From Kushneria phosphatilytica (GTDB taxonomy: Bacteria; Pseudomonadota; Gammaproteobacteria; Pseudomonadales; Halomonadaceae), in contig NZ_CP043420.1 in assembly GCF_008247605.1 (NCBI RefSeq), forward strand, positions 1,550,001 to 1,614,000: a stretch of DNA of 64,000 nt. Reading direction: 5' to 3'. The notes under the pieces were generated by a model. It worked only from the letters and a program-made list of their open reading frames with translations, had not been told where the DNA came from and made no database searches. Below are positions 9,494 through 18,753 of the stretch, one piece after another. Positions within the stretch are counted from its first letter, which is position 1. Each line of letters opens with the position of its first letter. The translations under genes were made by a program, and so were the position numbers.

Positions 9494-10522
9494 ATGAAGT
9501 CACGCCGTTTTGCCGGTCGTTCGCGCCACGCGCTGCTGATGGTGCTTGCAGCAGCAGCGGCCATGCCCGCAACCGGGCAGGCCGCTCAGGATTTTGATCC
9601 TGCTTCGCACCCGAAGGTGGAGCAGATGATCGAGCACCTGTCTTCCCAGGGACTGGATCGCAAGGCGCTGATTCGCGCGATGGATGATGCAACGCATCAA
9701 CAAAGCATTATCGATGCCATCTCAAGGCCGGCAGAAGGGCGGCTGAGCTGGGAGAAATATCGCAATATCTTTATCCAGCCTTCGCGCGTGTCGGCCGGGG
9801 TGCAGTTCATCATCGATCATCGCCAAGCGATGCAGCGAGCGGAAGATCGTTACGGTGTTGAGCCGGAGGTTATTGCAGCCATTATTGGCGTGGAAACCTT
9901 CTATGGGCGTCACAAGGGCAGTTATCGTGTCATCGATTCGCTCTCGACGCTGGCCTTTGATTATCCGAAACGAGCCGATTTCTTTCGTGGCGAGCTTGAG
10001 GCGTATCTGACCCTGACGCTACAACAGGGGCTGGACCCGCTTTCGCTGAAGGGTTCCTATGCAGGTGCCATGGGTTATCCGCAGTTTATCCCTACCAGTT
10101 ATCAGGCTTACGCTGTCGACTTCGACAATGATGGCATTCGTGATCTCTGGCACGAACCGGTGGATGCCATCGGTAGCGTGGCCAATTATCTGGCCGAGCA
10201 TGGCTGGCAGCATGGCAAGCCGATCATGATCCCGGCTGCGGTAGATGGCTCACCGAATCAGCAGATCGACTTCAATGCTGTCAGTACGCCTGACCAGCCG
10301 GTCAGCCGGTTCGAGCAGATGGGGCTTCGTCCGAAAAAGAGTCTGTCTGCCGATACGAAGGTCATGCCGCTGGCGCTGGATTTCGAGGATGGGCACAAAC
10401 GCTACGCTTTCGGTTTGAACAATTTTTACGTCATTACCCGTTACAACCACAGTCATCTCTATGCAGCTGCCGTAACCACGCTTGCAGAGCGTATTCATGC
10501 AGAGCTGGCCCGGGATAATTGA
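9494..10522 (+). CDS. mltB: Lytic murein transglycosylase B (MltB family)
   Basis: MltB cleaves the MurNAc-GlcNAc bond of murein with formation of 1,6-anhydro-MurNAc. The SLT_2 domain contains the catalytic glutamate in GVETFYGRHKG and the family blocks DSLSTLAFDYPKRADFFR and SYAGAMGYPQFIPTSY. The N-terminus looks like a Sec signal peptide (RRFAGRSRHALLMVLAAAAA) ending near GQAAQ. There is no lipobox cysteine, unlike E. coli MltB, so a soluble periplasmic form like Pseudomonas SltB1 is inferred. GAGAG precedes the ATG. rlpA follows after four bases. Confidence 0.94.
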   Translation: MKSRRFAGRSRHALLMVLAAAAAMPATGQAAQDFDPASHPKVEQMIEHLSSQGLDRKALIRAMDDATHQQSIIDAISRPAEGRLSWEKYRNIFIQPSRVSAGVQFIIDHRQAMQRAEDRYGVEPEVIAAIIGVETFYGRHKGSYRVIDSLSTLAFDYPKRADFFRGELEAYLTLTLQQGLDPLSLKGSYAGAMGYPQFIPTSYQAYAVDFDNDGIRDLWHEPVDAIGSVANYLAEHGWQHGKPIMIPAAVDGSPNQQIDFNAVSTPDQPVSRFEQMGLRPKKSLSADTKVMPLALDFEDGHKRYAFGLNNFYVITRYNHSHLYAAAVTTLAERIHAELARDN

Positions 10523-10526
10523 AGTC

Positions 10527-11543
10527 ATGATGGCAAGGAGATCGCCATGGCTGGCTAGCCTGCTTTGTCTGTTACTGGCAGGCTGTGCCGGCTCTGGAGG
10601 CGGTGTACAGCATGGGGGCACCGCAAAGAGTAGTGGTGATGGTGGCCGTTATAGCCAATCAAGGGATGGCTATCCGGATGGCTCTATTGATGTTTCCAAT
10701 GTGCCGGATGCCGTGCCCAGAGTAGAACCGCGCTCGGCCTCGGGAAATCGCTCGACCTACTCGGTGTGGGGGCAAACCTATCACGTCATGAATGATGCCG
10801 ATGGCTACAGTGCCGTGGGCAGGGCATCATTTTACGGTACCAAGTTTCATGGCTATGCAACCGCCAGTGGCGAGGAGTACAGCATGTACAGGATGACGGC
10901 GGCCCACAAGACCTTGCCGTTGCCGACCTATGTGCGTGTTACCAACCTGGCCAACCAGCGCCATGTCATCGTCAAGGTCAATGACCGTGGACCTTTCCAC
11001 GACAATCGATTGATTGATCTCTCCTATGCGGCTGCGGCCAGGCTCGATATGCTGGACAAGGGAACGGCTCGGGTACGGGTCACGGCCATTGATCCGGTGG
11101 CCTGGCAGCGTCGCCATGAGGGTGGGACTGCGGTAGCTGATCGTGGCAGCCAATCCTCGTCAGCTTCGCAGTCGACGCAGGCGGATCAGGGACAACAAAA
11201 AGCTGCCCAGCAGCGTACTTCCAACGAAAACAGCGTGGCTCACACGCGGGTTACGGCCTCTCCGGGCGCCACCGGCGATAACGGAACAAGGGCCAGCAGG
11301 GAACCGGCAGGGGAGACTCCCCTGTATCTTCAGGTGGCGGCGCTGAGTTCCAGGGCCGGGGCCGAGGCGCTCAAGACGCGGATCGAGTCGCATCTCGATC
11401 AGCCGGTCCGGATTACCCGGCATGCCGCCATGCATCGCGTCCAGATTGGTCCGCTCAGCGATCCGATCATGGTCGAGTCCGTCCGGTCCGAACTGCGCGA
11501 TGCCGGCTTTGGCCGGGGCTACGTCGTTTCGGCAAAGGACTGA
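10527..11543 (+). CDS. rlpA: Endolytic septal/lateral lipoprotein RlpA (DPBB and SPOR domains)
   Basis: In P. aeruginosa RlpA is an outer-membrane lipoprotein lytic transglycosylase that cuts glycan strands stripped of stem peptides. Here the signal peptide ends in the lipobox LLAGC. It is followed by a low-complexity Ser/Gly linker and a double-psi beta-barrel domain: GRASFYGTKFHGYATASGE, VKVNDRGPFHDNRLIDLSY with the catalytic-site residues. A disordered Ser/Gln-rich linker precedes a C-terminal SPOR domain (YLQVAALSSRAGAEALKTRI ... RVQIGPLSD) that binds denuded glycan. The ATG at 10527 (MM) puts the signal peptide at the N-terminus. An in-frame ATG at 10482 lies inside mltB and is rejected. 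Confidence 0.94.
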   Translation: MMARRSPWLASLLCLLLAGCAGSGGGVQHGGTAKSSGDGGRYSQSRDGYPDGSIDVSNVPDAVPRVEPRSASGNRSTYSVWGQTYHVMNDADGYSAVGRASFYGTKFHGYATASGEEYSMYRMTAAHKTLPLPTYVRVTNLANQRHVIVKVNDRGPFHDNRLIDLSYAAAARLDMLDKGTARVRVTAIDPVAWQRRHEGGTAVADRGSQSSSASQSTQADQGQQKAAQQRTSNENSVAHTRVTASPGATGDNGTRASREPAGETPLYLQVAALSSRAGAEALKTRIESHLDQPVRITRHAAMHRVQIGPLSDPIMVESVRSELRDAGFGRGYVVSAKD

Positions 11544-11555
11544 ATACCAGGCACA

Positions 11556-12767
11556 ATGAGAACGTGTAACATGACACTGTTAGCTGCACCAACGAGTCGC
11601 TGGCGTCAACTGATCGGATTGATCGGGCTGGCACTGACCCTGATGGCCTCTCCCGTCCAGGCCGATGACGCCAGGGGCATTGCCAGTTTTGTTCCATCGC
11701 CGCCCAGTCTTAATGCCAAATCCTGGGTACTGATGGACGCCAGAAGTGGTCAGATTCTGGTTCAGCATAATGCTGACGAGCGGCTGCCGCCGGCCAGCCT
11801 GACCAAGATGATGACCGCCTATATCACCGAATACGAGATCGACAACGGTGATCTATCGGAAGATGACAAGATCCGCATCAGCAAGTCTGCCTGGCAGACA
11901 GGTGGCTCGCGGATGTTTGTCAAAGTGGGCAGTTACGTGCCGCTCAGGGATCTGATGCAGGGCATTGTGGTGCAATCGGGCAATGATGCCACGGTGGCTG
12001 TCGCAGAGCATGTGGCCGGCAGCGAATCTGCCTTCGCTACTCTGATGAATCAGTACGCGCGAAGCATGGGGCTGAAAAACACCCATTTTGAAAATCCGAC
12101 CGGGCTGCCGTCCGAAGGACACTATTCATCGGCGCATGACCTGGCCATCATTGCACGCCATATCATCAATGACTTCCCGGATCACTATAAGCTGTATTCG
12201 GAGAAGTACTTTACCTGGAACGATATTCGTCAGCCCAACCGCAATCTGCTGCTCTGGCGGGACAAGTCGGTAGATGGTCTCAAGACCGGACACACGGATG
12301 CAGCGGGATATTGCCTGGTTTCCTCTGCCATGCGCGATGGCACCCGTCTGATTTCAGTTGTCATGGGCACCAATTCCGAAGAGGCTCGAGCCCAGGAATC
12401 CGAGAAGCTGCTGAACTACGGCTTCCGTTATTTCGAGACCAAAAAGCTTTATAGCAAGGGCGACGTGCTCAACAAGGCGCGGGTCTGGGGTGGTGCCCAG
12501 GATGAAGTGTCTATCGGCGTTGATCATGATGTCTACACCACTGTTTCCGCTCAGAGCGACGACAAGCTGAATGCGCGATTGAATATCCAGTCGGATATCA
12601 ATGCTCCTATCAGCAAGGGGCAGAAGCTTGGCACGCTCGAGGTGGTACAGGGCGACAAGACCATTGATCAGGAACCACTGGTGGCGCTTTCGCCGGTTGA
12701 TGAAGGCGGCTTTATCAAGCGCATGTGGGATCATGTGGTGAAATTCGTTTTCGGCCTGTTTGACTGA
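11556..12767 (+). CDS. dacA: D-alanyl-D-alanine carboxypeptidase DacA (PBP5/6 type)
   Basis: DacA trims the terminal D-Ala from murein pentapeptides, limiting cross-linking and maintaining cell shape. The signal peptide ends at about SPVQADD. The serine peptidase S11 domain has the active serine at 81 (SLTK), SGN in VVQSGNDATVAVAEH, and KTG in DGLKTGHTDAAGYCL. A C-terminal PBP5_C domain and an amphipathic terminal helix (GGFIKRMWDHVVKFVFGLFD, in parts) anchor it to the inner membrane. A second ATG at 11571 would shorten the N-terminus by five residues and is equally plausible. A strong hairpin follows the gene. Confidence 0.96.
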   Translation: MRTCNMTLLAAPTSRWRQLIGLIGLALTLMASPVQADDARGIASFVPSPPSLNAKSWVLMDARSGQILVQHNADERLPPASLTKMMTAYITEYEIDNGDLSEDDKIRISKSAWQTGGSRMFVKVGSYVPLRDLMQGIVVQSGNDATVAVAEHVAGSESAFATLMNQYARSMGLKNTHFENPTGLPSEGHYSSAHDLAIIARHIINDFPDHYKLYSEKYFTWNDIRQPNRNLLLWRDKSVDGLKTGHTDAAGYCLVSSAMRDGTRLISVVMGTNSEEARAQESEKLLNYGFRYFETKKLYSKGDVLNKARVWGGAQDEVSIGVDHDVYTTVSAQSDDKLNARLNIQSDINAPISKGQKLGTLEVVQGDKTIDQEPLVALSPVDEGGFIKRMWDHVVKFVFGLFD

Positions 12768-12793
12768 TCCTCGGTTGTTTCAGAATGACGGCA

Positions 12794-12825
12794 GGGGCGC
12801 TCCGGCTGACGGAGCGCCCCTTGTC
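12794..12825 (+). terminator. Hairpin after dacA, possible terminator
   Basis: GGGGCGCTCCG (12794-12804) and CGGAGCGCCCC (12810-12820) form a perfect 11-bp GC-rich stem with a 5-base loop. Only TTGTC follows, so the U-tract is weak. It may attenuate rather than fully stop transcription into the ybeD-lipB-lipA group. Confidence 0.5.
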
Positions 12826-12866
12826 GCGTAGAATGCAGGCAAAGTCCGACACCCGGATACACGGAT

Positions 12867-13163
12867 ATGACATCTTCCCCATCGGAGGGCGCCGCTGTTG
12901 ATGAGCAGGCGCCAAAAATAGAATTTCCCTGCCACTACACCATTCGCATTGTGGGTAATAATGCGGTTGATTTTGATACGACCATGCTGGATGTGGTGGA
13001 GCGTTTCGATCCGCAGCTCGATCGAGATACCGTTAAGCATCATGATAGCCGTAATGGCAAGTACCGTTCGCTGCATGTCACGCTTTATACCACCGGTGAA
13101 GAACAGCTCAAGGCCCTGTTCAATGAGCTGAAAGCTACCGGCATGGTTCAGATGGTGTTGTAA
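12867..13163 (+). CDS. YbeD/DUF493 family protein
   Basis: This 98-residue protein belongs to the YbeD (DUF493) family of small ACT-like alpha/beta proteins found between dacA and lipB in many gammaproteobacteria. Shared features with E. coli YbeD are [11 protein letters not shown] near the N-terminus, a central [16 protein letters not shown] strand, and the ending VQMVL. The N-terminal 18 residues are an acidic extension. The function is unproven. The location next to lipB suggests a link to lipoate metabolism, but that is context only. Its stop is four bases before lipB. Confidence 0.88.
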   Translation: MTSSPSEGAAVDEQAPKIEFPCHYTIRIVGNNAVDFDTTMLDVVERFDPQLDRDTVKHHDSRNGKYRSLHVTLYTTGEEQLKALFNELKATGMVQMVL

Positions 13164-13167
13164 CACG

Positions 13168-13881
13168 ATGACCTCCGCGACGGCGGTGTCGTCAGCTACG
13201 CGACCGGTATCGCTTTATCGCCTGGGACAGCGTGACTATGTACCTGTCTGGCAGGCCATGCGACGCTTCACCGATGAACGTGATGCCAGGGTTGCCGATC
13301 AGCTTTGGCTGGTCGAGCATGCCCCTGTCTTTACTCAGGGGCAGGCCGGGCGTGCCGAGCATGTGCTGATGGCAGGCAACATCCCTGTTGTACAAACGGA
13401 TCGTGGTGGTCAGGTGACCTACCATGGGCCCGGGCAATTGATCGCCTATCCCCTGCTGGATATTCGCCGCCGTGGGCTGGGCGTAAGGGCCGTGGTTAGC
13501 GCGCTGGAAAACTCGGTGATCGATGTGCTTGCCGAACATGATATCGAGGCTCATGCACGCGCCGATGCACCGGGTGTGTATGTGGGGGAGGCCAAGATTG
13601 CCTCACTGGGCTTGCGTATCCGCCGGGGGAGCAGCTTTCATGGTATTGCCTTCAACCTGGACATGGATCTTGGCCCCTTCGGATGGATCAATCCATGCGG
13701 TCATGCCGGTTTGGCCATGACGCAATTGCGCGATCTTCTGGATGAACCGATCGATATGGCACAGGAAGCCGAACGCTGGCTGGGATGTCTTTCGCGCCGA
13801 CTGGGCGGACTGGTGTTCAGCGAAACGCCCGGTGTACCGGAAGTGCTGGCTGAATACTCTCGAGGAACAGGATCGAACTGA
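13168..13881 (+). CDS. lipB: Octanoyl-[acyl carrier protein]-protein N-octanoyltransferase LipB
   Basis: LipB moves octanoate from acyl-ACP onto the lipoyl domains of 2-oxoacid dehydrogenases and GcvH. The family blocks are present: [20 protein letters not shown], the lysine of [12 protein letters not shown] and the acyl-accepting cysteine of [16 protein letters not shown], which together form the catalytic Cys/Lys dyad. The stop codon TGA and the lipA ATG share one base (TGATGA), so the two steps of protein lipoylation are translationally coupled. Length (237 residues) is normal. Confidence 0.96.
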   Translation: MTSATAVSSATRPVSLYRLGQRDYVPVWQAMRRFTDERDARVADQLWLVEHAPVFTQGQAGRAEHVLMAGNIPVVQTDRGGQVTYHGPGQLIAYPLLDIRRRGLGVRAVVSALENSVIDVLAEHDIEAHARADAPGVYVGEAKIASLGLRIRRGSSFHGIAFNLDMDLGPFGWINPCGHAGLAMTQLRDLLDEPIDMAQEAERWLGCLSRRLGGLVFSETPGVPEVLAEYSRGTGSN

Positions 13882-14855
13882 TGACCGAGACTACTGCAAC
13901 GCCGAAAAAGCAACGGGCTGAACGTGGCGTCAAACTCCGTGGCGCCGACAAGGTCGCCCGTATCCCGGTGAAGGTCATTCCCACCGAAACGCTACCCAAA
14001 AAACCCGACTGGCTCAGGGTCCGCATGCCGGCCTCGCCTGAAGTGACACGGATCAAGCAAACCTTGCGCAAGCATGGGTTGCATACTGTCTGTGAAGAGG
14101 CTTCCTGCCCCAATCTGGGGGAGTGTTTCAGTGGTGGAACAGCGACCTTCATGATCATGGGGGATATCTGCACTCGGCGCTGCCCCTTCTGTGATGTGGC
14201 GCATGGTCGTCCCAATGCGCTCAATGAAGATGAACCGCGTGAGCTGGCTGAAGCCATTGCCGACATGCGGCTGAATTATGTGGTGATCACCTCGGTGGAT
14301 CGTGATGATCTGCGTGATGGGGGAGCCCAGCACTTCAATAACTGCATTGAAGAAATTCGCCGGCTTAATCCAAGCATCGAGATCGAGGTGCTGGTACCGG
14401 ATTTCCGAGGCCGCATGGAACGAGCCATCGGTATCATGGAACAGATGCCGCCGGATGTGTTCAACCACAACCTGGAAACGGTGCCCTCCATGTATCGCCG
14501 TGTGCGACCCGGTGCCGATTACGAGTGGTCTCTTGATCTGCTTGAACGTTACAAGCAGGTGCGCCCCGAGGTACCGACCAAATCGGGCCTGATGCTGGGT
14601 GTGGGCGAAACCGATGAGGAGGTGCTCGAGGTAATGCGTGATCTGCGGGCACACAATGTCGACATGCTGACCCTGGGTCAGTACATGCAGCCTTCGCGCG
14701 ATCATCTGCCGGTCGATCGCTGGGTGCATCCTGATACCTTCGCGTGGTTTGCCGAAAAGGGCTATGAAATGGGCTTCAGACATGTCGCTTCCGGCCCATT
14801 GGTACGCTCCAGTTATCATGCCGACAAGCAGGCGCACGGCGAGAAAGTCAGCTGA
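13881..14855 (+). CDS. lipA: Lipoyl synthase LipA
   Basis: LipA is a radical SAM enzyme that inserts two sulfur atoms into the octanoyl chain attached by LipB. Both iron-sulfur sites are visible: the auxiliary cluster [12 protein letters not shown] and the SAM cluster [10 protein letters not shown]. The serine ligand of the auxiliary cluster is in the C-terminal RSSYHAD. The length of 324 residues is typical. The gene closes the conserved envelope/cofactor block and is followed within 30 bases by a strong intrinsic terminator. Confidence 0.97.
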   Translation: MTETTATPKKQRAERGVKLRGADKVARIPVKVIPTETLPKKPDWLRVRMPASPEVTRIKQTLRKHGLHTVCEEASCPNLGECFSGGTATFMIMGDICTRRCPFCDVAHGRPNALNEDEPRELAEAIADMRLNYVVITSVDRDDLRDGGAQHFNNCIEEIRRLNPSIEIEVLVPDFRGRMERAIGIMEQMPPDVFNHNLETVPSMYRRVRPGADYEWSLDLLERYKQVRPEVPTKSGLMLGVGETDEEVLEVMRDLRAHNVDMLTLGQYMQPSRDHLPVDRWVHPDTFAWFAEKGYEMGFRHVASGPLVRSSYHADKQAHGEKVS

Positions 14856-14880
14856 CAAGACTGATCAATCGCTCTTTGCA

Positions 14881-14912
14881 AAATGCCCGATCCAGCTGGA
14901 TCGGGCATTTTC
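14881..14912 (+). terminator. Intrinsic terminator after lipA
   Basis: A perfect 13-bp inverted repeat (AAATGCCCGATCC and GGATCGGGCATTT) around the loop AGCT is followed by T-rich sequence. The A-rich left foot makes it potentially bidirectional. Confidence 0.85.
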
Positions 14913-14947
14913 GTCTCTGGGCCCGGGCAGGCTGCAAGGGTCATTTC

Positions 14948-14965
14948 AATGACAATTTTGTCATT
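14948..14965. promoter_or_regulatory. 18-bp palindrome upstream of msrP, candidate operator
   Basis: AATGACAATTTTGTCATT is a perfect inverted repeat (8-bp arms, 2-bp centre) 66 bases before the msrP ATG. It contains a TTGTCA hexamer that could serve as a -35 box, but no good -10 follows at 17 bases. The symmetry and position suggest a binding site for a dimeric regulator of msrPQ. The regulator is not identifiable from the sequence. Confidence 0.5.
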
Positions 14966-15031
14966 TTCACCGCAAGTTATCCCGAATGGTGTAGCGTAAC
15001 CTCAGGTAACCGTTGAAGTGAGGTGACACTC

Positions 15032-16048
15032 ATGCTGATCCACCTTCGTGATCGCAGTGCTGCCAGAGAAAATGAAGTCACTCCCGAAACCATTTACCGT
15101 TCACGTCGCCAATTCATGGCTGGTGTGGCGGCACTGGGCCTGGCAGCCGGAGTGCCGCGTAGCGTCTGGGCCAGTTCGGAGTACCCGAATGTTACTTCGG
15201 CTGATGCACCGGCATGGTTTGATGACAGAGTCGCCGACACTCACTGGCAGGCTATTACGCCCGAGAATCCTGAACTGGACAAGGTGGCGCCTTTCCGGGA
15301 TGCCACTCACTACAACAATTTTTATGAATTCGGCTCGGACAAAAGTGATCCTGCCGAGCATGCCGGCCAGCTGGTCACCGAACCATGGAGTATCAAGGTC
15401 GATGGCGAAGCAGGTAAGCCGGGACAATATAGTGTTCCGGAGTTGCTGAGTTCCGATCGTCTTGAAGAGCGCATCTATCGTTTGCGGTGTGTCGAGGCCT
15501 GGTCAATGGTGATTCCGTGGCTCGGGGTGCCGCTGGCAGATGTCATCAAGCGCCTGGAACCGACGGGTAATGCGAAATACGTTCGTTTCGAGACGCTTGA
15601 ACGACCCGCTCAGATGCCTGGGCAACGCTCGCGGTTTGGCCTGATTGACTGGCCTTATCAGGAAGGGCTTCGGCTCGATGAAGCCATGAATCCGCTGGCG
15701 TTTCTGGCCGTCGGTATGTATGGCCGGGTGCTGCCCAATCAGAATGGTGCGCCGATTCGACTGGTAGTCCCCTGGAAATACGGGTTCAAGAGCATTAAAT
15801 CGATCGTGCGCATTTCGCTGGTCGAAGATCAGCCCGAAACCTCCTGGCATCAACTGGCCCCCAATGAGTATGGGTTCTATGCCAACGTCAACCCGTCTGT
15901 CGACCATCCTCGCTGGAGTCAGGCAACCGAACGGCGGCTGCCCAATAGCCTGTTTCACCCCAATGTGATCGATACCCGGATGTTCAATGGGTATGGCGAG
16001 CAGGTGGCCTATCTCTACCGTGACATGGATCTGGGGAAATACTATTGA
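15032..16048 (+). CDS. msrP: Periplasmic methionine sulfoxide reductase catalytic subunit MsrP (molybdopterin)
   Basis: MsrP reduces methionine sulfoxide in oxidised periplasmic proteins, drawing electrons from the quinone pool through MsrQ. A twin-arginine signal (SRRQFMAGVAALGLAAG) ends near VWASS. The mature part is a sulfite-oxidase-fold domain with the molybdenum-ligand cysteine in YRLRCVEAWSMVIPWLG and the conserved WKYGFKSIKSIVRI. The ATG at 15032 has GAGGTGA six bases upstream. A GTG at 15023 in frame overlaps that site. The stop overlaps the msrQ start. The 18-bp palindrome upstream may control the pair. Confidence 0.95.
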   Translation: MLIHLRDRSAARENEVTPETIYRSRRQFMAGVAALGLAAGVPRSVWASSEYPNVTSADAPAWFDDRVADTHWQAITPENPELDKVAPFRDATHYNNFYEFGSDKSDPAEHAGQLVTEPWSIKVDGEAGKPGQYSVPELLSSDRLEERIYRLRCVEAWSMVIPWLGVPLADVIKRLEPTGNAKYVRFETLERPAQMPGQRSRFGLIDWPYQEGLRLDEAMNPLAFLAVGMYGRVLPNQNGAPIRLVVPWKYGFKSIKSIVRISLVEDQPETSWHQLAPNEYGFYANVNPSVDHPRWSQATERRLPNSLFHPNVIDTRMFNGYGEQVAYLYRDMDLGKYY

Positions 16049-16677
16049 TTCGGGTCTGGCGAGTAGCCGTTTTCCTGGCAGCACTGGCGCCCCTGCTCTG
16101 GTGGTCCTGGCATGTGGCAATGGCTGCTGCCGGACCTGAGCCAGGGCGGTATCTGTTACTCAATCTGGGGCAGGGCGGATTGATTCTGTTGCTACTGACG
16201 CTCTCCCTGACGCCACTCACGCGCTTGACTCGCTGGAAAGGGTTCAGTGTGATCCGTCGTCAGCTCGGGCTTTGGACCTGTAGTTATGGCGTGCTGCATC
16301 TGAGTTGCTATCTGCTATTCATACTGGGTCTTGACTGGTCGGCGCTGGGCGCCGATTTGAGCCGACGCCCCTATATCATTGTGGGGGCGCTGGCACTGAT
16401 CATTCTGATCACCCTTGCCATTACGTCCAATCGTTTTGCCATGAAACGACTGGGTCGTCGCTGGAAGAGTCTGCACCGCTTTGTCTATGTCGCTCTGGCA
16501 CTGGTGCTGCTGCACTTTTTATGGATCGTACGTGCCGACCTGACTCAATGGAGTGGCTACGCCCTGGCCGGGGGGGCGCTCATGTTGTTGCGTCTGCCCC
16601 CCGCAGCGCGCGCGTTGTCACGCCTGGGGCGCCGGATTTCGACACCCCGTAAAGGATCAGGACACCTTGAATCCTGA
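16045..16677 (+). CDS. msrQ: MsrQ heme-binding membrane subunit of the MsrPQ system
   Basis: MsrQ is an inner-membrane b-type cytochrome of the ferric-reductase-like superfamily that passes electrons to MsrP. It has six predicted membrane segments with histidines positioned for heme ligation (YGVLHLSCYLLF; SLHRFVYVALALVLLHFLW). The start is a TTG that overlaps the msrP stop (TTGA), giving translational coupling. No stronger start is available without losing the first membrane segment. The length of 210 residues is normal. It converges with the oxidoreductase gene 11 bases away. Confidence 0.93.
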   Translation: MIRVWRVAVFLAALAPLLWWSWHVAMAAAGPEPGRYLLLNLGQGGLILLLLTLSLTPLTRLTRWKGFSVIRRQLGLWTCSYGVLHLSCYLLFILGLDWSALGADLSRRPYIIVGALALIILITLAITSNRFAMKRLGRRWKSLHRFVYVALALVLLHFLWIVRADLTQWSGYALAGGALMLLRLPPAARALSRLGRRISTPRKGSGHLES

Positions 16678-16688
16678 AATACATCGAT

Positions 16689-17705
16689 TCATCGCATGGC
16701 CGTCAGTACCAGTTTGCCCGTGGTGTGACCGGCTTCCAGCTGTTCATGGGCGCGAGTCAGATTCTCGACATTGAGTGGGCCAATGACTTCTCCAAGCGTA
16801 CTTCGCAGCCGCCCTTCATCCAGTAATGTGGCCAGTTCGGCAAGGATTTCCCCCTGGCGTTCGATGTGATAACCATGCAAGGCACGGGCAAACATGAACT
16901 CCCAGCTGAAACTTGCAGCCTTCGGCTGCAGGGCATTGAGGTCGACCTGATGCTCGGTTTCGGCAATGGCCACAATGCGGCCCAATGGGCGAATCAGCGT
17001 CACCATGTTCTCCCAGTGGACGCCAATATCGTGGCAGTTGAAGATATAATCCGCTGTATCGCGCCCGGTGGCCTGAAATTCATTGATCAGATCGTGATGA
17101 TCGATGACTTCATGCGCGCCCAGCTCACGGCACCATTCAACGGATTGTGGCCTTGAGGCGGTGGCGATGACGGTTAGCCCGGTTAGCTGGCGCGCCAGCT
17201 GAATCACGCTGGAGCCGACCCCACCGGCGCCATTGATGACCAGCAGTGTTTCCTCGCTGTGTGCTTTCGGATCGGCGGTCAGCTGTAACTGATCGAACAG
17301 TCCCTCCCAGGCGGTCAGCCCGGTCAGTGGCATGGCGGCGCTTTCCTCGATTTCCAGTGAGGCGGGCGCATGGGCGACCAGGCGTGAGTCCACCAGTTGC
17401 TGCTCGGCATTGCATCCCGGGCGGTCCACCTGGCCGGCATAATAGACCCGGTCACCAACCGCAAATCCCGCTGCATGGTCCCCTACGGCTTCAACGCGAC
17501 CTACTGCGTCCCATCCCAGGATTTTCGCTTCATCGAGTGGTCCGAGCGCGCCGGCGCGTACCTTGGTATCCACCGGATTGACCGAAATGGCTTCGATACG
17601 GACCCGTAAATCGTAACCGTCCGGTTCTGCGATATCAGCGTCAATCAGTTCCAGCGCGCCTGTGGCTCGTACGTCCCGGGCGCCTTTCGTGGCAATGGCC
17701 TTCAT
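16689..17705 (-). CDS. Zinc-type alcohol dehydrogenase-like (MDR superfamily) oxidoreductase
   Basis: This is a medium-chain dehydrogenase/reductase of the quinone-oxidoreductase/YogA-like branch, 338 residues. Features are an N-terminal GroES-like domain (SVNPVDTKVRAG, ILGWDAVGRVEAVG), the AMPLTGLTAWEGLFD hinge, and a Rossmann domain with the nucleotide loop INGAGGVGSSVIQLARQL. The zinc-binding cysteines of true alcohol dehydrogenases are not evident, so reduction of quinones or enones with NADPH is more likely. The ATG at 17705 has AGGAGAG about 7 bases upstream. A longer frame from 17738 is rejected. A LysR gene lies upstream on the same strand, an arrangement that may mean regulation but does not show it. 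Confidence 0.85.
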   Translation of the reverse strand: MKAIATKGARDVRATGALELIDADIAEPDGYDLRVRIEAISVNPVDTKVRAGALGPLDEAKILGWDAVGRVEAVGDHAAGFAVGDRVYYAGQVDRPGCNAEQQLVDSRLVAHAPASLEIEESAAMPLTGLTAWEGLFDQLQLTADPKAHSEETLLVINGAGGVGSSVIQLARQLTGLTVIATASRPQSVEWCRELGAHEVIDHHDLINEFQATGRDTADYIFNCHDIGVHWENMVTLIRPLGRIVAIAETEHQVDLNALQPKAASFSWEFMFARALHGYHIERQGEILAELATLLDEGRLRSTLGEVIGPLNVENLTRAHEQLEAGHTTGKLVLTAMR

Positions 17706-17778
17706 TCCATTCTCTCCTGACAGGCAGTGTCTTTTCATGAACCAATGGTGGCCCAGGAGGCGCGGTCATGCCAGCGCC

Positions 17779-18753
17779 TCAGGGCAGGCAAGTGAAGGCG
17801 GGTGCGGAGCGGGGTGCCAGAGGCGCATTGAACAGCTGCTCGAGTTCGGGTAACAGCTCACGCAGTAATTGCATGAAAGCCTCGGTAATCGGTGTCGGGT
17901 ATCGCTCACGGTGCTGTACGACGCCCCATGAGTGCCGCAATGGAAAACCGGGCAATTCGGGAACAGCCAGCAGGCCACTCTGCAATTCCAGCTGCACGGC
18001 CATACGAGGGAGCACTGCGACACCCAGTTGCGCCATGACGCCTTGTTTAATGGCTTCGCTGGTCCCGAGTTCGAGTTTGTGATCGAGTGCCAATTGTTGT
18101 TGATGGGCATATTTTTCAAGCGCCATACGAGTGCCGCTTCCAGGCTCGCGCATCAATACCTGGTACCGGGAAAAGGCTTCCGGTGTCGGCTGCTCGGTAT
18201 TCAAAAGCGGATGACCGGGCCAGACGATGGGTAGCAGGTCGTTGTCCATGATGGACATGAAGGTCAGATCGGTGTCTTCGGGTGCCATCCCCATGATGAC
18301 GAGATCGTCACTGCGTTCTGCGAGGTGGGCGAGAGCTTCGTTGCGATTGACTACGCGCAGGCGTAGTCGTACCTCGGGATAGCGGGCACGAAAACGTGCC
18401 AGGATGTGGGGCACGATATACTGAGCTGTACTGACTGCTGCAATATTGAGCTCGCCTCGCAGAGTGCCGGTCAGCTTTGACAAAGCCATCTGCAGGCTGG
18501 CGATTTCACCGAAAATGGTACCGATCGACTCCGCCAGAGCATCGGCAGGCGGCAGGATATGCAGGGTCTTGCCAGCATACTTGAACAGGGATTGCCCGAG
18601 TGCCTGTTCCAGTTGGCGGATCTGGGCACTGACGGCCGGTTGGGTCAGGCCAAGCTCGGCGGCGGCTCTGGAGTAGGAGTGCTGGCGATAAACGGTCTGG
18701 AAAACCTGCAACTGACGGAAGGTCAGCCGGTTGAGCAGAGCGGGCTGGGTCAT
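17779..18753 (-). CDS. LysR family transcriptional regulator
   Basis: A LysR-type regulator of 324 residues. Residues about 10-68 form the winged helix-turn-helix (LTFRQLQVFQTVYRQHSYSR; AAELGLTQPAVSAQIRQLEQ). The rest is a periplasmic-binding-protein-like effector domain (TLRGELNIAAVSTAQYIVPH; GSGTRMALE in the middle). The effector domain resembles the CbbR/CysB-like subgroup, but I cannot name the ligand. ATG 18753 is chosen because it starts just before the conserved DNA-binding domain. A longer frame from 18831 adds unrelated sequence. The likely targets are its own promoter and the downstream oxidoreductase gene. Confidence 0.88.
   Translation of the reverse strand: MTQPALLNRLTFRQLQVFQTVYRQHSYSRAAAELGLTQPAVSAQIRQLEQALGQSLFKYAGKTLHILPPADALAESIGTIFGEIASLQMALSKLTGTLRGELNIAAVSTAQYIVPHILARFRARYPEVRLRLRVVNRNEALAHLAERSDDLVIMGMAPEDTDLTFMSIMDNDLLPIVWPGHPLLNTEQPTPEAFSRYQVLMREPGSGTRMALEKYAHQQQLALDHKLELGTSEAIKQGVMAQLGVAVLPRMAVQLELQSGLLAVPELPGFPLRHSWGVVQHRERYPTPITEAFMQLLRELLPELEQLFNAPLAPRSAPAFTCLP

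Noticed and set aside
13152..13166. Ter-like core GTTGTAAC at the ybeD/lipB junction (others near 18764, 7744, 10440)
   Set aside because: Only the 8-base core matches, flanks differ, and about two such cores are expected by chance in 64 kb. Three of the four lie in or at the ends of coding sequence.
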